Made by a program: the position numbers and the translations under genes
Assembly: GCA_030829985.1 (NCBI GenBank)
Contig: JAURNW010000014.1
Location: forward strand, 1-52,534
Source: Gammaproteobacteria bacterium
Lineage (GTDB): Bacteria > Pseudomonadota > Gammaproteobacteria > Eutrophobiales > Eutrophobiaceae
Direction of reading: 5' to 3'
DNA length: 52,534 nucleotides
Part shown: one piece after another, positions 1 to 9,246 of the stretch
Position numbering within the stretch: the stretch's first letter is position 1
Layout of the letters: each line of letters starts with the position of its first letter
The notes under the pieces: generated by a model
Database searches by the model: none
Seen by the model: only the letters and a program-made list of their open reading frames with translations
Told to the model about the DNA's origin: nothing

Positions 1-196
<196 letters not shown>

Positions 197-298
197 TATA
201 ATGCTCAAGCAGTTTGTTGTGCACTATATATGTGTAATACTTTAATCAGTTTTCCAGACGTGGGAGTGTTGTTATGTAACAGCATTCCCCAAATAAAT

Positions 299-416
299 TG
301 CCTGGCGGCAATAGCGAGCGTGAACCACCCGATCCCATTTCGAACTCGGAAGTGAAACCGCTTAGCGCCGATGATAGTGTGGGAGTTCCCATGTGAAAGT
401 AGGACACTGCCAGGCT
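299..416 (+). rRNA. rrf: 5S ribosomal RNA
   Basis: The start TGCCTGGCGGCAATAGCG and the end GGACACTGCCAGGCT pair as the terminal helix of 5S rRNA. The internal conserved block CGAACTCGGAAGTGAAACCG is present at about 341-360. The length of about 118 nt fits the family. It follows the 23S gene on the same strand, in the standard rrn order. A reading frame that crosses it on the other strand is a shadow. Confidence 0.95.
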
Positions 417-428
417 CTTATTTTTATC

Positions 429-461
429 AAATCCCCAACTACTTAGTTGGGGATTTTTTTT
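429..461 (+). terminator. Rho-independent terminator of the rRNA operon
   Basis: A 10-bp perfect stem, ATCCCCAACT (431-440) with AGTTGGGGAT (445-454), has a 4-nt loop and runs into an uninterrupted T tract. It sits 15 bases after the 5S gene, as expected for the end of an rrn transcript. Confidence 0.9.
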
Positions 462-589
462 GTGCATTTATTCATTAAAACTGACTTAAACAAGAAAAAT
501 AATTGCACTAAAGTCCAAATCTAATAGCACTCTTTGAAAGAGTTTCTTTTAGCTAACATTAAGTTTTACATGATAATTATCCTGATTAG

Positions 590-608
590 TTATACTAAAT
601 AAGTATAA
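590..608. repeat. Short inverted repeat upstream of the Nfn-like gene
   Basis: TTATAC (590-595) and GTATAA (603-608) form an inverted repeat with a 7-base spacer, about 90 bases before the oxidoreductase start. A second perfect palindrome, GATAATTATC, is at 572-581. The 235-base AT-rich region 462-696 holds no gene. These could be operator or promoter elements, but such AT palindromes also arise by chance. Confidence 0.3.
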
Positions 609-696
609 AAATATGCTTAATAATTACTTTTCAGAATAAATCAACCTAGTAAAATTAGCGTTTTAATAGCATTAATAATAGTAAGGTACAGAATTT

Positions 697-3600
697 ATGA
701 GTAATTCAAATCCATGTCGCGGGGTAAGGCCGGACGAGGATTTAAGTCTGGGTATCCCAGGTTTTTTCTATAGTGATATACATTCTCCTCAACGTTTAAA
801 AGATCTCCATGATGCGTTTATAGATACAATAAAACAGGAAGACCCTGAATTATTGGCGGATTATAGTGATTATAAAAATAGCCAGGGCGAAGGATATAAA
901 CCCCAGGTAGTTTCCGAATTATTAATTCGACTTGCTCCGCATGTCGGCAATTTTGTGGCTAAATTATTCAAGGTAGAAAATAGCCATGAACAAGATCGTA
1001 TATTTATTGAAGAAGAATTAAATACAGTATTTTTGTTCAGAACTAAGGTTGTTTCAAAAGTAAATTCAAGGTTTAAGAACCAGTCACTCGACAAATATGA
1101 TATTAAAAAAGTTTGGTATGAACTTGATGTCTTGAGGCATATAGGTTTTGGACAAGATATTGAGATAGATGATCTAGAAAAAGCTATATCTATTGTTGGT
1201 TGTGAAATAGAAGAAATTAAAGAACATTATTCATTAACGACTGACAACAAGAAATATTCTGACGATGACATGAATGCCAGAATTGGATTATTGAGAAAAA
1301 AAATTGAGGCGGATGAAGCTTCTAAAGAAGTATTTTCAGAAAGTATATCCATTACGAGTAATGAAGGGTTTATTGAGTCTTTATTTACATACGTTGAGCG
1401 ATGGGTCTTTGTTGCGCAGCATGATGAACGAAGCAAGTCCTGGTCTTGCTTTAAGATGGCTAGCAAAAAAGACTTTGATAATCTGGTCGAACATGATGAT
1501 AGTCAAAAAGAAGGTTTTAATGCATGGGTTTGTGAAGAACATGAGCTTACTCATCGAGATGGTTTTGGTTTAACAGATCATCGATTCAGTGAGCGTGAAA
1601 CTTTATATGAAGTCGAGCATTGTATTTACTGTCATGAGCGTGATACGGATTCGTGCTCAAAAGGTATGCGTAATAAGCGTAGCGAGGAATTTAAAAGAAA
1701 CCCTTTAGGAGAAACCATTATCGGTTGTCCTTTAGGTGAAAAAATTTCTGAAATGCACATCGTTAAACGTCAGGGAGACAATATAGGTGCATTGGCAATG
1801 GTTATTATCGACAATCCGATGTGCCCTGGTACGGGCCATCGTATATGTAATGACTGCATGCGAGGCTGTATTTATCAGAAAACTGAAGCCGTAAATATCC
1901 CGCAGATTGAAACAAATGTTCTAACCGATGTTTTATCGATGCCATACGGCTTTGAAATCTATAGTTTACTGACGCGTTGGAATCCATTAAATATTAAACA
2001 GCCCTATGCATTGCCATATAACGGCAAGAACACTCTGGTTGTTGGTATGGGCCCTGCAGGTTATACCTTAAGTCATTATTTATTGAATGAGGGCTTTTCT
2101 GTAACGGGCATTGATGCACTTAAAATTGAACCATTATCAGACGAGTTGGTTGGTGTTAATGGAAAAACACCAAAACCTGTAAACGATTTCGATGATTTAT
2201 ATGAAGATCTTGATAAACGGACATTGAGTGGATTTGGTGGTGTAGCAGAATATGGAATTACTGTTCGTTGGGATAAAAACTTTCTAAAAGTAATTTATCT
2301 TAACTTGATTAGAAGAAAAACATTCCGCTGTTTTGGTGGTGTTCGGTTTGGTGGAACGATCACTATTGAGGATGCATGGAACCTGGGTTTTGACCATATA
2401 GCAATCGCTAATGGTGCAGGTAAACCAACAATTATTGACTTGAAAAATAATTTAATTCGCGGCATCAGGAAGGCATCGGATTTCCTTATGGCATTACAAT
2501 TATCGGGTGCATCTAAATCGAATTCTTTGGCAAATCTTCAGGTGCGTTTGCCAGCAGGTGTAGTTGGTGGTGGTTTAACGGCAATCGATACTACGACAGA
2601 AGTGCTTGCTTACTACCCTGTACAAGTAGAAAAAATATTAAAACGTTACGAAAAATTAACTGAAGTTAATGGTGAAGAATTTGTTCGAAATGTTTATGAC
2701 AGTGAAGAAGTTGAAATACTGGATGAATTTCTTGAACATGGAAGACAGATAAAACAAGAACGTGAACGTGCAGCGGAGGCTAACGAAAAGCCGAACTTTG
2801 TCAGCTTAATTAATAAATGGGGTGGTGTACGTCTTTTTTATAGAAAGGGTATTAAGGATTCACCCGCATACCGTCAGAATTATGAAGAAATACATGAGGC
2901 GCTAAAGGAAGGTATAGAGCTTGTAGAAGGAATGAGTCCGCTAGAAGCAATAGAAGATGAATTCGGAGCATTGAAATCCGTTAAGTTTTCGAAGCTATCT
3001 GAAATTGAGGGTGCGTGGCATAAATCTGATGAAGAAATTAATGTACCTCTAAAAAGTATGTTTATTGCTGCAGGTACATCACCGAATACGATTTATCAGC
3101 AAGAATTTCCATCAACTTTTAATATGGATAAAAAATACTTCCAGCGTTATGAGCCAGAATGGTCTGATGTTGATTTGCCTAAAATGGTACCTATGACTGA
3201 TATCCCGTCACCCAAACTTGGTAAACCGGCACCATTTACGTCATATCAAAAGGGAGGTAAGTTTATTTCTTTTTATGGTGACAATCATCCTGTCTATGCG
3301 GGGAATGTTGTGAAGGCAATGGCTAGCGCAAAGGATGGTTATCCGTATATCGTGAAACTGTTTGAAAAGGATATTAAATTACTTTCTCCTCAGGCCGATG
3401 AACTACGTATGGCAGCATTAGACAAGTTTTTTGGCAAACTGGAAGATCAGTTACTAGCTACAGTTGTAGAGGTTAATCGTTTGACGCCAACAATTATTGA
3501 AATAATTGTTCATGCTCCAATGCAAGCGGCCAAGTTTCAACCTGGACAATTTTACCGAGTGCAGAACTATGAATATCTAGCACCGGAAATTGAAGGAACC

Positions 3601-4455
3601 GTTCTGGCATCCGAAGGCCTGGCACTCACAGGAGCCTGGGTAGATAAAGATAAAGGCCTGATTTCATTAATCGCATTAGAGATGGGTAGTTCATCCAGAT
3701 TATGTGCTTTATGGGAACCAGGCGATCCTGTCGTGGTTATGGGTGTTACTGGCGCAGCAACTGAAACTGTTCAGAATAAAACGGTCATGTTAGTTGGCGG
3801 TGGTCTTGGTAATGCAGTTCAGTTTTCTATAGGTAAGGCCTTTCGTGCAGCTGGCAATAAGGTTATTTATTTCGCTGGCTATAAAAACAAATCAGATGTG
3901 TTCAAAACCAGTGAGATAGAAGCCGCATCAGATGAAGTTGTCTGGTGTGTAGACCCGGGTGTAGATGTGGAACCTATAAAAATTACACGGCCACAGGATA
4001 AAACCCATGTTGGCAATATTCTTCAGTGTATAGAAGCGTATGCCAAGGGTGAACTGGGCAAGGTTGTTATTCCACTAGATGAAGTTGACCATATGATAGT
4101 CATTGGATCTGATCGTATGATGGCTGCTGTAAAGGAAGCGCGTCACGGTTGCTTGAAAGATTATTTCAAGGCTAATCATATTGCTATCGGTTCTATTAAT
4201 TCACCTATGCAGTGCATGATGAAAGGCGTCTGTGCACAGTGTTTATGTAAACACATTGATCCTGAAACAGGAGAAGATTATTTCGTTTATTCTTGTTCTA
4301 ATCAAGATCAGGAGCTTGATAAAGTCGATTTTGTAAATTTGAATGCACGTTTACGACAGAATACAGTACAGGAAAAATTATCTGGCTTATGGCTTGAATA
4401 TATCCTTTCTGCAAAATCCGGCGAGCCTATATATAAACTCAGAGAGTTCAGCTAA
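697..4455 (+). CDS. Large fused flavin/iron-sulfur oxidoreductase (NfnB/GltD-like plus NfnA/PyrK-like)
   Basis: This 1252-residue protein has an N-terminal region of about 300 residues that I do not recognise. Cysteine clusters follow (C309, C312, C320, C344 and then C376, C384, C387, C391, the latter in CPGTGHRICNDCMRGC), suited to iron-sulfur clusters. Next is a GltD-type FAD/NAD module with dinucleotide-binding glycines at 450-455 (GMGPAG) and 624-626 (GGG). From about 920 a ferredoxin-reductase-like domain follows, with a nucleotide-binding VMLVGGGLGN at about 1030-1039. The end carries a PyrK-like [2Fe-2S] set, C1173, C1179, C1182 (plus C1184) and C1200. The order GltD-like then PyrK-like equals the two subunits of NADH-dependent ferredoxin:NADP oxidoreductase (NfnB, NfnA) or sulfide dehydrogenase SudAB, here on one chain. 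Substrates are not determinable. An AAGG 22 bases upstream is too distant to be a clear RBS. Confidence 0.8.
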   Translation: MSNSNPCRGVRPDEDLSLGIPGFFYSDIHSPQRLKDLHDAFIDTIKQEDPELLADYSDYKNSQGEGYKPQVVSELLIRLAPHVGNFVAKLFKVENSHEQDRIFIEEELNTVFLFRTKVVSKVNSRFKNQSLDKYDIKKVWYELDVLRHIGFGQDIEIDDLEKAISIVGCEIEEIKEHYSLTTDNKKYSDDDMNARIGLLRKKIEADEASKEVFSESISITSNEGFIESLFTYVERWVFVAQHDERSKSWSCFKMASKKDFDNLVEHDDSQKEGFNAWVCEEHELTHRDGFGLTDHRFSERETLYEVEHCIYCHERDTDSCSKGMRNKRSEEFKRNPLGETIIGCPLGEKISEMHIVKRQGDNIGALAMVIIDNPMCPGTGHRICNDCMRGCIYQKTEAVNIPQIETNVLTDVLSMPYGFEIYSLLTRWNPLNIKQPYALPYNGKNTLVVGMGPAGYTLSHYLLNEGFSVTGIDALKIEPLSDELVGVNGKTPKPVNDFDDLYEDLDKRTLSGFGGVAEYGITVRWDKNFLKVIYLNLIRRKTFRCFGGVRFGGTITIEDAWNLGFDHIAIANGAGKPTIIDLKNNLIRGIRKASDFLMALQLSGASKSNSLANLQVRLPAGVVGGGLTAIDTTTEVLAYYPVQVEKILKRYEKLTEVNGEEFVRNVYDSEEVEILDEFLEHGRQIKQERERAAEANEKPNFVSLINKWGGVRLFYRKGIKDSPAYRQNYEEIHEALKEGIELVEGMSPLEAIEDEFGALKSVKFSKLSEIEGAWHKSDEEINVPLKSMFIAAGTSPNTIYQQEFPSTFNMDKKYFQRYEPEWSDVDLPKMVPMTDIPSPKLGKPAPFTSYQKGGKFISFYGDNHPVYAGNVVKAMASAKDGYPYIVKLFEKDIKLLSPQADELRMAALDKFFGKLEDQLLATVVEVNRLTPTIIEIIVHAPMQAAKFQPGQFYRVQNYEYLAPEIEGTVLASEGLALTGAWVDKDKGLISLIALEMGSSSRLCALWEPGDPVVVMGVTGAATETVQNKTVMLVGGGLGNAVQFSIGKAFRAAGNKVIYFAGYKNKSDVFKTSEIEAASDEVVWCVDPGVDVEPIKITRPQDKTHVGNILQCIEAYAKGELGKVVIPLDEVDHMIVIGSDRMMAAVKEARHGCLKDYFKANHIAIGSINSPMQCMMKGVCAQCLCKHIDPETGEDYFVYSCSNQDQELDKVDFVNLNARLRQNTVQEKLSGLWLEYILSAKSGEPIYKLREFS

Positions 4456-4481
4456 AATTTAGTTAATGTTTCTAATTCGTG

Positions 4482-5135
4482 ATGCTTTTTAATGTCATGT
4501 TGAAAAATATTTTTTATATAAATAAAAACAGGGTCAATAGCTTACCCGTTTTAGTGTTTATTTTTGTAATTGTATTCACCGATGCAGTTAAAGCTGAAGA
4601 GCAGCCTGCTGTCAGAGACGCAACGATTACTGAAAACACTATTGAGCAGTATTTAGAAGAGATACATAGGCTTGAAGTTACTTATGGCCCTCATCATGAG
4701 GCGATAGGAGAAAATCTGATTAGCCTCTCTAAACTATATGAGGCACAGGGGGATAAATTAAAAAAACATGAAACTTTAGAGCAAGCATTGCAAATTCATC
4801 GACTGAATTATGGCTTGCATAATAAGGAACAGTTGCCGATTATCGAACAGCTTATTGCTAATAATATCGACTTGCAGAATTGGGAAGCTTTAGATCGTAA
4901 TTATGACTATCTTTACTGGATTCATCGACGAATCTATGGCGTGGATTCGCTTGAATTATTACCAGTACTAAATCGGGTTTTGGAATGGAAGCTTAAGGTC
5001 GTTAAGGAAGGTTTGTTTGGCAACCCGGACATTATGAATCTTCAAGTTGTAAAACTTACGCGTAAGGTAAAAAAGATTAGAAATTTACATTTGGGTGAGT
5101 CTTCTCCGTTACTTAAAAGAACAGTCTTCTATTGA
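4482..5135 (+). CDS. Exported TPR-like protein of unknown function
   Basis: About 217 residues. A hydrophobic segment (VNSLPVLVFIFVIVFTDAVKA) near the N-terminus looks like a signal peptide ending at AEEQ. The rest is helical, with TPR-type spacing in phrases such as IGENLISLSKLYEAQGD and ETLEQALQIHRLNYG, similar to kinesin-light-chain type tetratricopeptide repeats. The start is uncertain: ATG at 4482 and 4497 and GTG at 4479 all lack a clear RBS; the later ATG gives a more normal signal peptide. It follows the Nfn-like gene by 26 bases and may be co-transcribed. It converges with the M48 protease gene. Confidence 0.65.
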   Translation: MLFNVMLKNIFYINKNRVNSLPVLVFIFVIVFTDAVKAEEQPAVRDATITENTIEQYLEEIHRLEVTYGPHHEAIGENLISLSKLYEAQGDKLKKHETLEQALQIHRLNYGLHNKEQLPIIEQLIANNIDLQNWEALDRNYDYLYWIHRRIYGVDSLELLPVLNRVLEWKLKVVKEGLFGNPDIMNLQVVKLTRKVKKIRNLHLGESSPLLKRTVFY

Positions 5136-5168
5136 ATTTTTTGCGGAATATCTAACTTTTAAAGGTTG

Positions 5169-5855
5169 TTATTTATTCGTTAAACGACGCACTAATGATT
5201 TGAGTACAGTAATACGTTCTATACTAGATGGGTGCGACGCGTTAAAAGTACTGGCCATTGTTGTTTTTGAAGATTTGTATAATTCTTCTTGCAATGAAAC
5301 AGCGCCATTAGGATCATACCCCGCTTCAACGGCCCATATTGTACCAAGGTAATCAGCTTCACGTTCATTGTCCCGACTATACCGTGTATTGGCAGCCGAG
5401 AAATATTGTCCGTTTTTCAATTTTCTCTGTTTTCTGGCTTGTTCTCCATGATTTAATTTCAAATGAGCCAGTTCATGCCCTAACAAGGCAGCAACCATAT
5501 CAAGATTTCTATGCAGAATATCAAGCATAGCAAAATTAATTGCGACGAATTTTTGTCCACCTTCCATTTCTCCAGCGAAGGCATTTGGAAGGTCGCCATC
5601 AATGATTATAAATTCAGCCCGTGTTTCAGATGCATCAGCGATACTGGTCATAACTGCATACAGATATACCATTTGTTGTGTATTTATTGTGTATAACAGC
5701 CGATCTTTTTCATCTCTTAGTTTGATAGATTCAAGTGGCGCACGCGCGAGATCTCGCACCAACCATGAGTAAACAGGAAGCTCGGCATAGCTCGGCATGC
5801 TGAGAATGCAAAGTAATAATGAAACGACTGGATTTCTTAATAATGATAAGTACAT
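5169..5855 (-). CDS. Exported M48-family zinc metalloprotease
   Basis: The protein carries the zinc-protease signature HELAHLKLNHGEQ and, downstream, NEREADYLG, which supplies the third ligand (Glu) typical of M48 peptidases (HtpX/BepA/LoiP group). The N-terminus from ATG 5855 (MYLSLLRNPVVSLLLC...) is a signal peptide, so it should act in the periplasm or be membrane-tethered. A longer frame reaches back to 5897, but the ATG at 5855 forms a TAATG stop-start overlap with the preceding gene, which favours it. It is the last gene of the large envelope operon and may do quality control or processing of its proteins (inference). At about 228 residues it is a minimal M48 protease without TPRs. Confidence 0.85.
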   Translation of the reverse strand: MYLSLLRNPVVSLLLCILSMPSYAELPVYSWLVRDLARAPLESIKLRDEKDRLLYTINTQQMVYLYAVMTSIADASETRAEFIIIDGDLPNAFAGEMEGGQKFVAINFAMLDILHRNLDMVAALLGHELAHLKLNHGEQARKQRKLKNGQYFSAANTRYSRDNEREADYLGTIWAVEAGYDPNGAVSLQEELYKSSKTTMASTFNASHPSSIERITVLKSLVRRLTNK

Positions 5856-6511
5856 TATTTTAAGAATTCCTTTAGCTGAGTAGCCATGCCAGCACAAGCA
5901 TCAGCTTTAACGCTAGCCAATAGTGGGATTGGCAAGATAACCGCTGGTAAGTAGGATGTTCCTTGTGTCTCTGTACTTATTTTACCAGAGAGTGCTAACT
6001 GGTTTATGTCCCAGATTTTTGCCTCATAATGCGCTTCATCATTCCACATGACAAAGCCAAAACAACCCGCAGGTCCGCCAGCACAAGATATAGCACCACT
6101 ATTGTCTATCGTTTCAGTATTGCCCTCGACCCATATTAGATAACGGATGTTATAGTCGGTAAACTTTTTAAGAATAAGCGGTTGTTGCACAAGTTCGCCG
6201 AGTCTATCAATGTTCATTGGTGCCGTACTTGCTTCAAAATAAGGATACATGGCATCGATGAATTGATGTTCAGGTATGACATTGATCATCTCGTTCCCGG
6301 TAGATAAGTTCGTGCCTACGCAACTGATATAATCACTTTCCGTTTCATGTTGATGACTATGTCTACGGCCTAATAAGACAATTGAATCTTTATCATTCAA
6401 ATCTATCGTATCTAATACTTTCTGTTTATCAATTACAGTGACTGTGTTGCAAGCAGCTAATAATGAGCTTGCCAGTGTTATTAATAGCAGATCGTATATT
6501 TGAGCACGCAT
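5855..6511 (-). CDS. Lipoprotein of unknown function
   Basis: 218 residues with a type II signal sequence ending in the lipobox LLAAC (Cys21), so an envelope lipoprotein is predicted. The mature part has several cysteines (ISCVGT, ISCAGGPAGCFG, ADACAG), a pattern compatible with disulfides in the periplasm. I do not recognise the family. It overlaps the next gene by one base (TAATG) and is 12 bases after the preceding lipoprotein gene, so translation is probably coupled within the operon. Confidence 0.7.
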   Translation of the reverse strand: MRAQIYDLLLITLASSLLAACNTVTVIDKQKVLDTIDLNDKDSIVLLGRRHSHQHETESDYISCVGTNLSTGNEMINVIPEHQFIDAMYPYFEASTAPMNIDRLGELVQQPLILKKFTDYNIRYLIWVEGNTETIDNSGAISCAGGPAGCFGFVMWNDEAHYEAKIWDINQLALSGKISTETQGTSYLPAVILPIPLLASVKADACAGMATQLKEFLK

Positions 6512-6523
6512 GTTAAATCATAA

Positions 6524-7147
6524 TTAATGAATCGACTTTGAAACTAGCCATTTCTGGATATCAGAGTTGGATTGAAATGTAACAATAATCTTTGCTGCAA
6601 GGTCGCGAAACGCCTGATTTGTTGCATAGAGGAGCCCTTCCTTTTCATTTAGCATGAATTTAATGGAAGTTTTATTGGAAGATTTTCCATAACCAATGAC
6701 ATGCATGGTTGTAATTTCTATACCATTAGTTTGTTGAATATGAATGGCATATTTTATCCATGTTTCGTGAAGAGTGGATTTTGTCTCAAACGGCAAAGCA
6801 AATTGTATGTCTTTAATTTCCGGTATAATGATAGCGTCATACCCTTGACCTTCTGTGTTACTTGATTGCTCAATATGATCAATAGAAGTAAACATTGCTG
6901 GCAGTATTAAATCAAATAGCTGAACCTGGGAAGGCCCGATCTTTATCGACCAGTTTATTCGGTCTTCATTATTTTCGGTATAAGTATATTCACGGAGTTG
7001 CGGTTCATATAAGACAGCCATTTTCAGTGGTAATGGTGATGGGACTGGTTGCGGGACATCCAGTGACGTTTCAACAATAAAAGATTGTCCACAGGCAGTG
7101 AGTAATATCGAGCATAATATAAAAATATATCTAAATTGCTTCAACAT
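6524..7147 (-). CDS. Lipoprotein of unknown function
   Basis: 207 residues. The N-terminus MLKQFRYIFILCSILLTACG is a lipoprotein signal with lipobox LTAC, followed by a proline-rich linker (PQPVPSPLPL) and a mixed alpha/beta domain. The phrase LKMAVLYEPQLREYTY after the linker and the late helix TNQAFRDLAAKI resemble outer-membrane-linked lipoproteins of the YajG type, but the match is weak. Its ATG overlaps the stop codon of the preceding vWA gene (TAATG), showing tight operon packing. Confidence 0.7.
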   Translation of the reverse strand: MLKQFRYIFILCSILLTACGQSFIVETSLDVPQPVPSPLPLKMAVLYEPQLREYTYTENNEDRINWSIKIGPSQVQLFDLILPAMFTSIDHIEQSSNTEGQGYDAIIIPEIKDIQFALPFETKSTLHETWIKYAIHIQQTNGIEITTMHVIGYGKSSNKTSIKFMLNEKEGLLYATNQAFRDLAAKIIVTFQSNSDIQKWLVSKSIH

Positions 7148-8139
7148 TAATTGAGCCCAATAAAAGTACCACCATTTTTTTGACTCACTTCACGCATTAA
7201 TGTTGCGAAGCGTTGACTGGTGATTTGGAAGTGTTCCGGCGCATTAGCAGGAATGGGGAATCCTACGCTGTGAATCCTTATTTTTCTATTGCCTTTACTG
7301 TCTTCAGGATTAAGACGATCGACTGTTTTTATTACGTCAGTAATAGAGCTGCCAGTAAATTCATCGCCGAATACGTAAATGCTTATTTTTTTATTGGGAT
7401 CACGAAAAGAACTAATAGCACGTGTTATACCTTCTACCGGACTACTATTACTAAACGTGTTCCAGATTCGAAGATTACTGATTATTGCACGTCTACGCCC
7501 AGGAGTATCCGGTATCCATTTACCTCGATACTGTGAAAAGAGGTAGCTACCCATGTCGCTCATAATCTGGATTCCTTGCACGTTTGGGTAGACATCCAAT
7601 GTTGTTGTGAGTTGTTTGATCATCTTCTCCCAGTTGGCATTAACCATACTGCCTGAGGTGTCGATTATAAAAATAATGTATTCACTATCGACTGGTATAC
7701 CGCCAACAAGACTTGTATCTGCATTTTTCAGCTTTGATAAAAGGCGTTGCATTTCTTTGGTTAATGACTGTTTTGCTGATTCAAATTGACCAGTAATCGT
7801 GGATTGAACAGAAGAGTTATCTTCCAGCGAAACCAATTTCTTTTCAGTCTTATTCTTATCCTGTTGTAAACGCGCGATTCGGTCTTTCCATATAGATATT
7901 TGTTCCTGTTTATCATTAAGCTCACGATTCAGGACAGTTGTTTCCCCTCTAATTTCGAACAAGTTTTTTTGTAGATCTCGTATTAGCTTATCGTTACTTG
8001 ATTGAGATACGGGTTCGATGATTGTCGAAGGTATGCCAGTTTTTGTAATCACCAATAAAAGTATGATGGCACCGAAGCCACAAGTGATAATATCCAGAAA
8101 AGATAAACTAAAGACATCTATTTCACGACGTTTCTTCAT
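7147..8139 (-). CDS. vWA protein with ExbD/MotB-type transmembrane helix (second copy)
   Basis: 330 residues. A short basic cytoplasmic start precedes one membrane helix, about 10-32, with the motif FSLSFLDIITCGFGA. Asp16 sits at the start of the helix where ExbD, TolR and MotB carry their proton-channel aspartate. A coiled coil follows (about 50-140), then a periplasmic von Willebrand A domain with MIDAS residues D160-T-S162-G-S164 in FIIDTSGSM and a later FGDEFTGSS. The peptidoglycan-binding OmpA domain of MotB is absent; the vWA domain takes its place. It is paralogous to the gene just upstream and ends by overlapping the next lipoprotein start. It probably pairs with the MotA/ExbB-like protein of the same operon. 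Confidence 0.85.
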   Translation of the reverse strand: MKKRREIDVFSLSFLDIITCGFGAIILLLVITKTGIPSTIIEPVSQSSNDKLIRDLQKNLFEIRGETTVLNRELNDKQEQISIWKDRIARLQQDKNKTEKKLVSLEDNSSVQSTITGQFESAKQSLTKEMQRLLSKLKNADTSLVGGIPVDSEYIIFIIDTSGSMVNANWEKMIKQLTTTLDVYPNVQGIQIMSDMGSYLFSQYRGKWIPDTPGRRRAIISNLRIWNTFSNSSPVEGITRAISSFRDPNKKISIYVFGDEFTGSSITDVIKTVDRLNPEDSKGNRKIRIHSVGFPIPANAPEHFQITSQRFATLMREVSQKNGGTFIGLN

Positions 8140-8147
8140 ATAAATTT

Positions 8148-9242
8148 TTATGGCCAGTCATTCGATGGGCTCATGAACGAGCCTGCTGTTGCACGAGATA
8201 ATCGCCAATAGGCAATCGCTGCGTATGGATCGCCTTCGATTGGTGTCAAGAGAATGTTGACAGGTGTGCGGCCTGGCAATTTATCTACAGCCTGGTTAAA
8301 AAGTTTAAAGCGATCCGCTCCGGAGATAGTCGTACTCCGTGGTGCTTTTGAGCCTAGTGTCGGTAAACCATCGGTAATGAGATAGATATTATCCGGTTTC
8401 GGATTGAGTTGATTAGCTGCTATAAATGCTTTTTCCAGATTTGTACCTTGAGTTGGCGTCAGTTGGTTGAGAGTTTTGAAGGCACTATCAAGCTTATTTT
8501 TATCTTTTACATCCAGCCATTTTCCTTTGCTATTAGGTACCAATGATTCGGTATCAATATTAAAATGGTATATTTGGAACTGGCTATCAATTGGGAGTTT
8601 AGCGCTTAACCATTCAACTATCTTGATAGTATGTTGCCATTTTGGGGCTGTGCGTTTTCGGTCTTCCGACATATTACGCCGACGCAATATATTGACGATG
8701 GTTTCATCTAACATGCTGGCTGAACTATCCAGCAAAATTAATAGTCGTTTGCCGCTCATTTTTAAGCCGGTTACATAGGCTCGATCACCATCACCCGAAA
8801 ATTTACGAGATGCTTCTCCAGTTTCATCCAGCTTTTGTTCCAGTATTTTTTTTTGCTGTTCAAGCTTTAGCAATTCTGTTTTGAGAGCGTCGAGTTCAGT
8901 ATTATCACTCATTGCTATTAAGTCATCGTGTTGGCTGCTTAGCTGCTCTATTTCTTCAGTAATTTTACGAGCCAATCCCTGCGTAATATTTATTTCTTTA
9001 TCAACTTCATCAATCGTATTTTTAATTTCAACAAGATTTTTTTTGCCTTTTAATATTTCTTCTTCCAGCAAAGATACTTCGGATTGATGTACTGGCGTGG
9101 TTGTATTAACTGGTGATGGAATGGTGTTGTCAATATTGTGTTTAATAATGAGAAATAACAATACAGCCGCACCAAAACCACAAGACATAATGTCAAGAAA
9201 TGACAGGCTAAATGGCGTTAGCTGGCGCCTGTTCCTAGCCAT
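8148..9242 (-). CDS. vWA protein with ExbD/MotB-type transmembrane helix (first copy)
   Basis: 364 residues with the same plan as its downstream paralogue. It has a basic N-terminus, one helix with FSLSFLDIMSCGFGA (Asp17 in the channel position), a long coiled coil (about 55-145) and a vWA domain with MIDAS D172-S-S174-A-S176 and a second motif in YLITDGLPTLGS. A coiled coil between channel helix and vWA domain would hold the vWA domain well into the periplasm. The start is 4 bases after the Hsp70-like gene's stop. Two non-identical channel-helix proteins beside one MotA/ExbB-like protein suggest a heterodimeric plug instead of the usual homodimer (inference). Confidence 0.85.
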   Translation of the reverse strand: MARNRRQLTPFSLSFLDIMSCGFGAAVLLFLIIKHNIDNTIPSPVNTTTPVHQSEVSLLEEEILKGKKNLVEIKNTIDEVDKEINITQGLARKITEEIEQLSSQHDDLIAMSDNTELDALKTELLKLEQQKKILEQKLDETGEASRKFSGDGDRAYVTGLKMSGKRLLILLDSSASMLDETIVNILRRRNMSEDRKRTAPKWQHTIKIVEWLSAKLPIDSQFQIYHFNIDTESLVPNSKGKWLDVKDKNKLDSAFKTLNQLTPTQGTNLEKAFIAANQLNPKPDNIYLITDGLPTLGSKAPRSTTISGADRFKLFNQAVDKLPGRTPVNILLTPIEGDPYAAIAYWRLSRATAGSFMSPSNDWP

Positions 9243-9246
9243 TCTT

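Noticed and set aside
246-467. Minus-strand frame of 73 codons across the 5S rRNA
   Set aside because: It lies over the 5S gene and its terminator; composition follows the RNA gene and there is no RBS or domain.
5095-5696. Three plus-strand frames of 60-85 codons
   Set aside because: They lie antisense to the M48 protease gene, lack domains and start sites, and are shadows.
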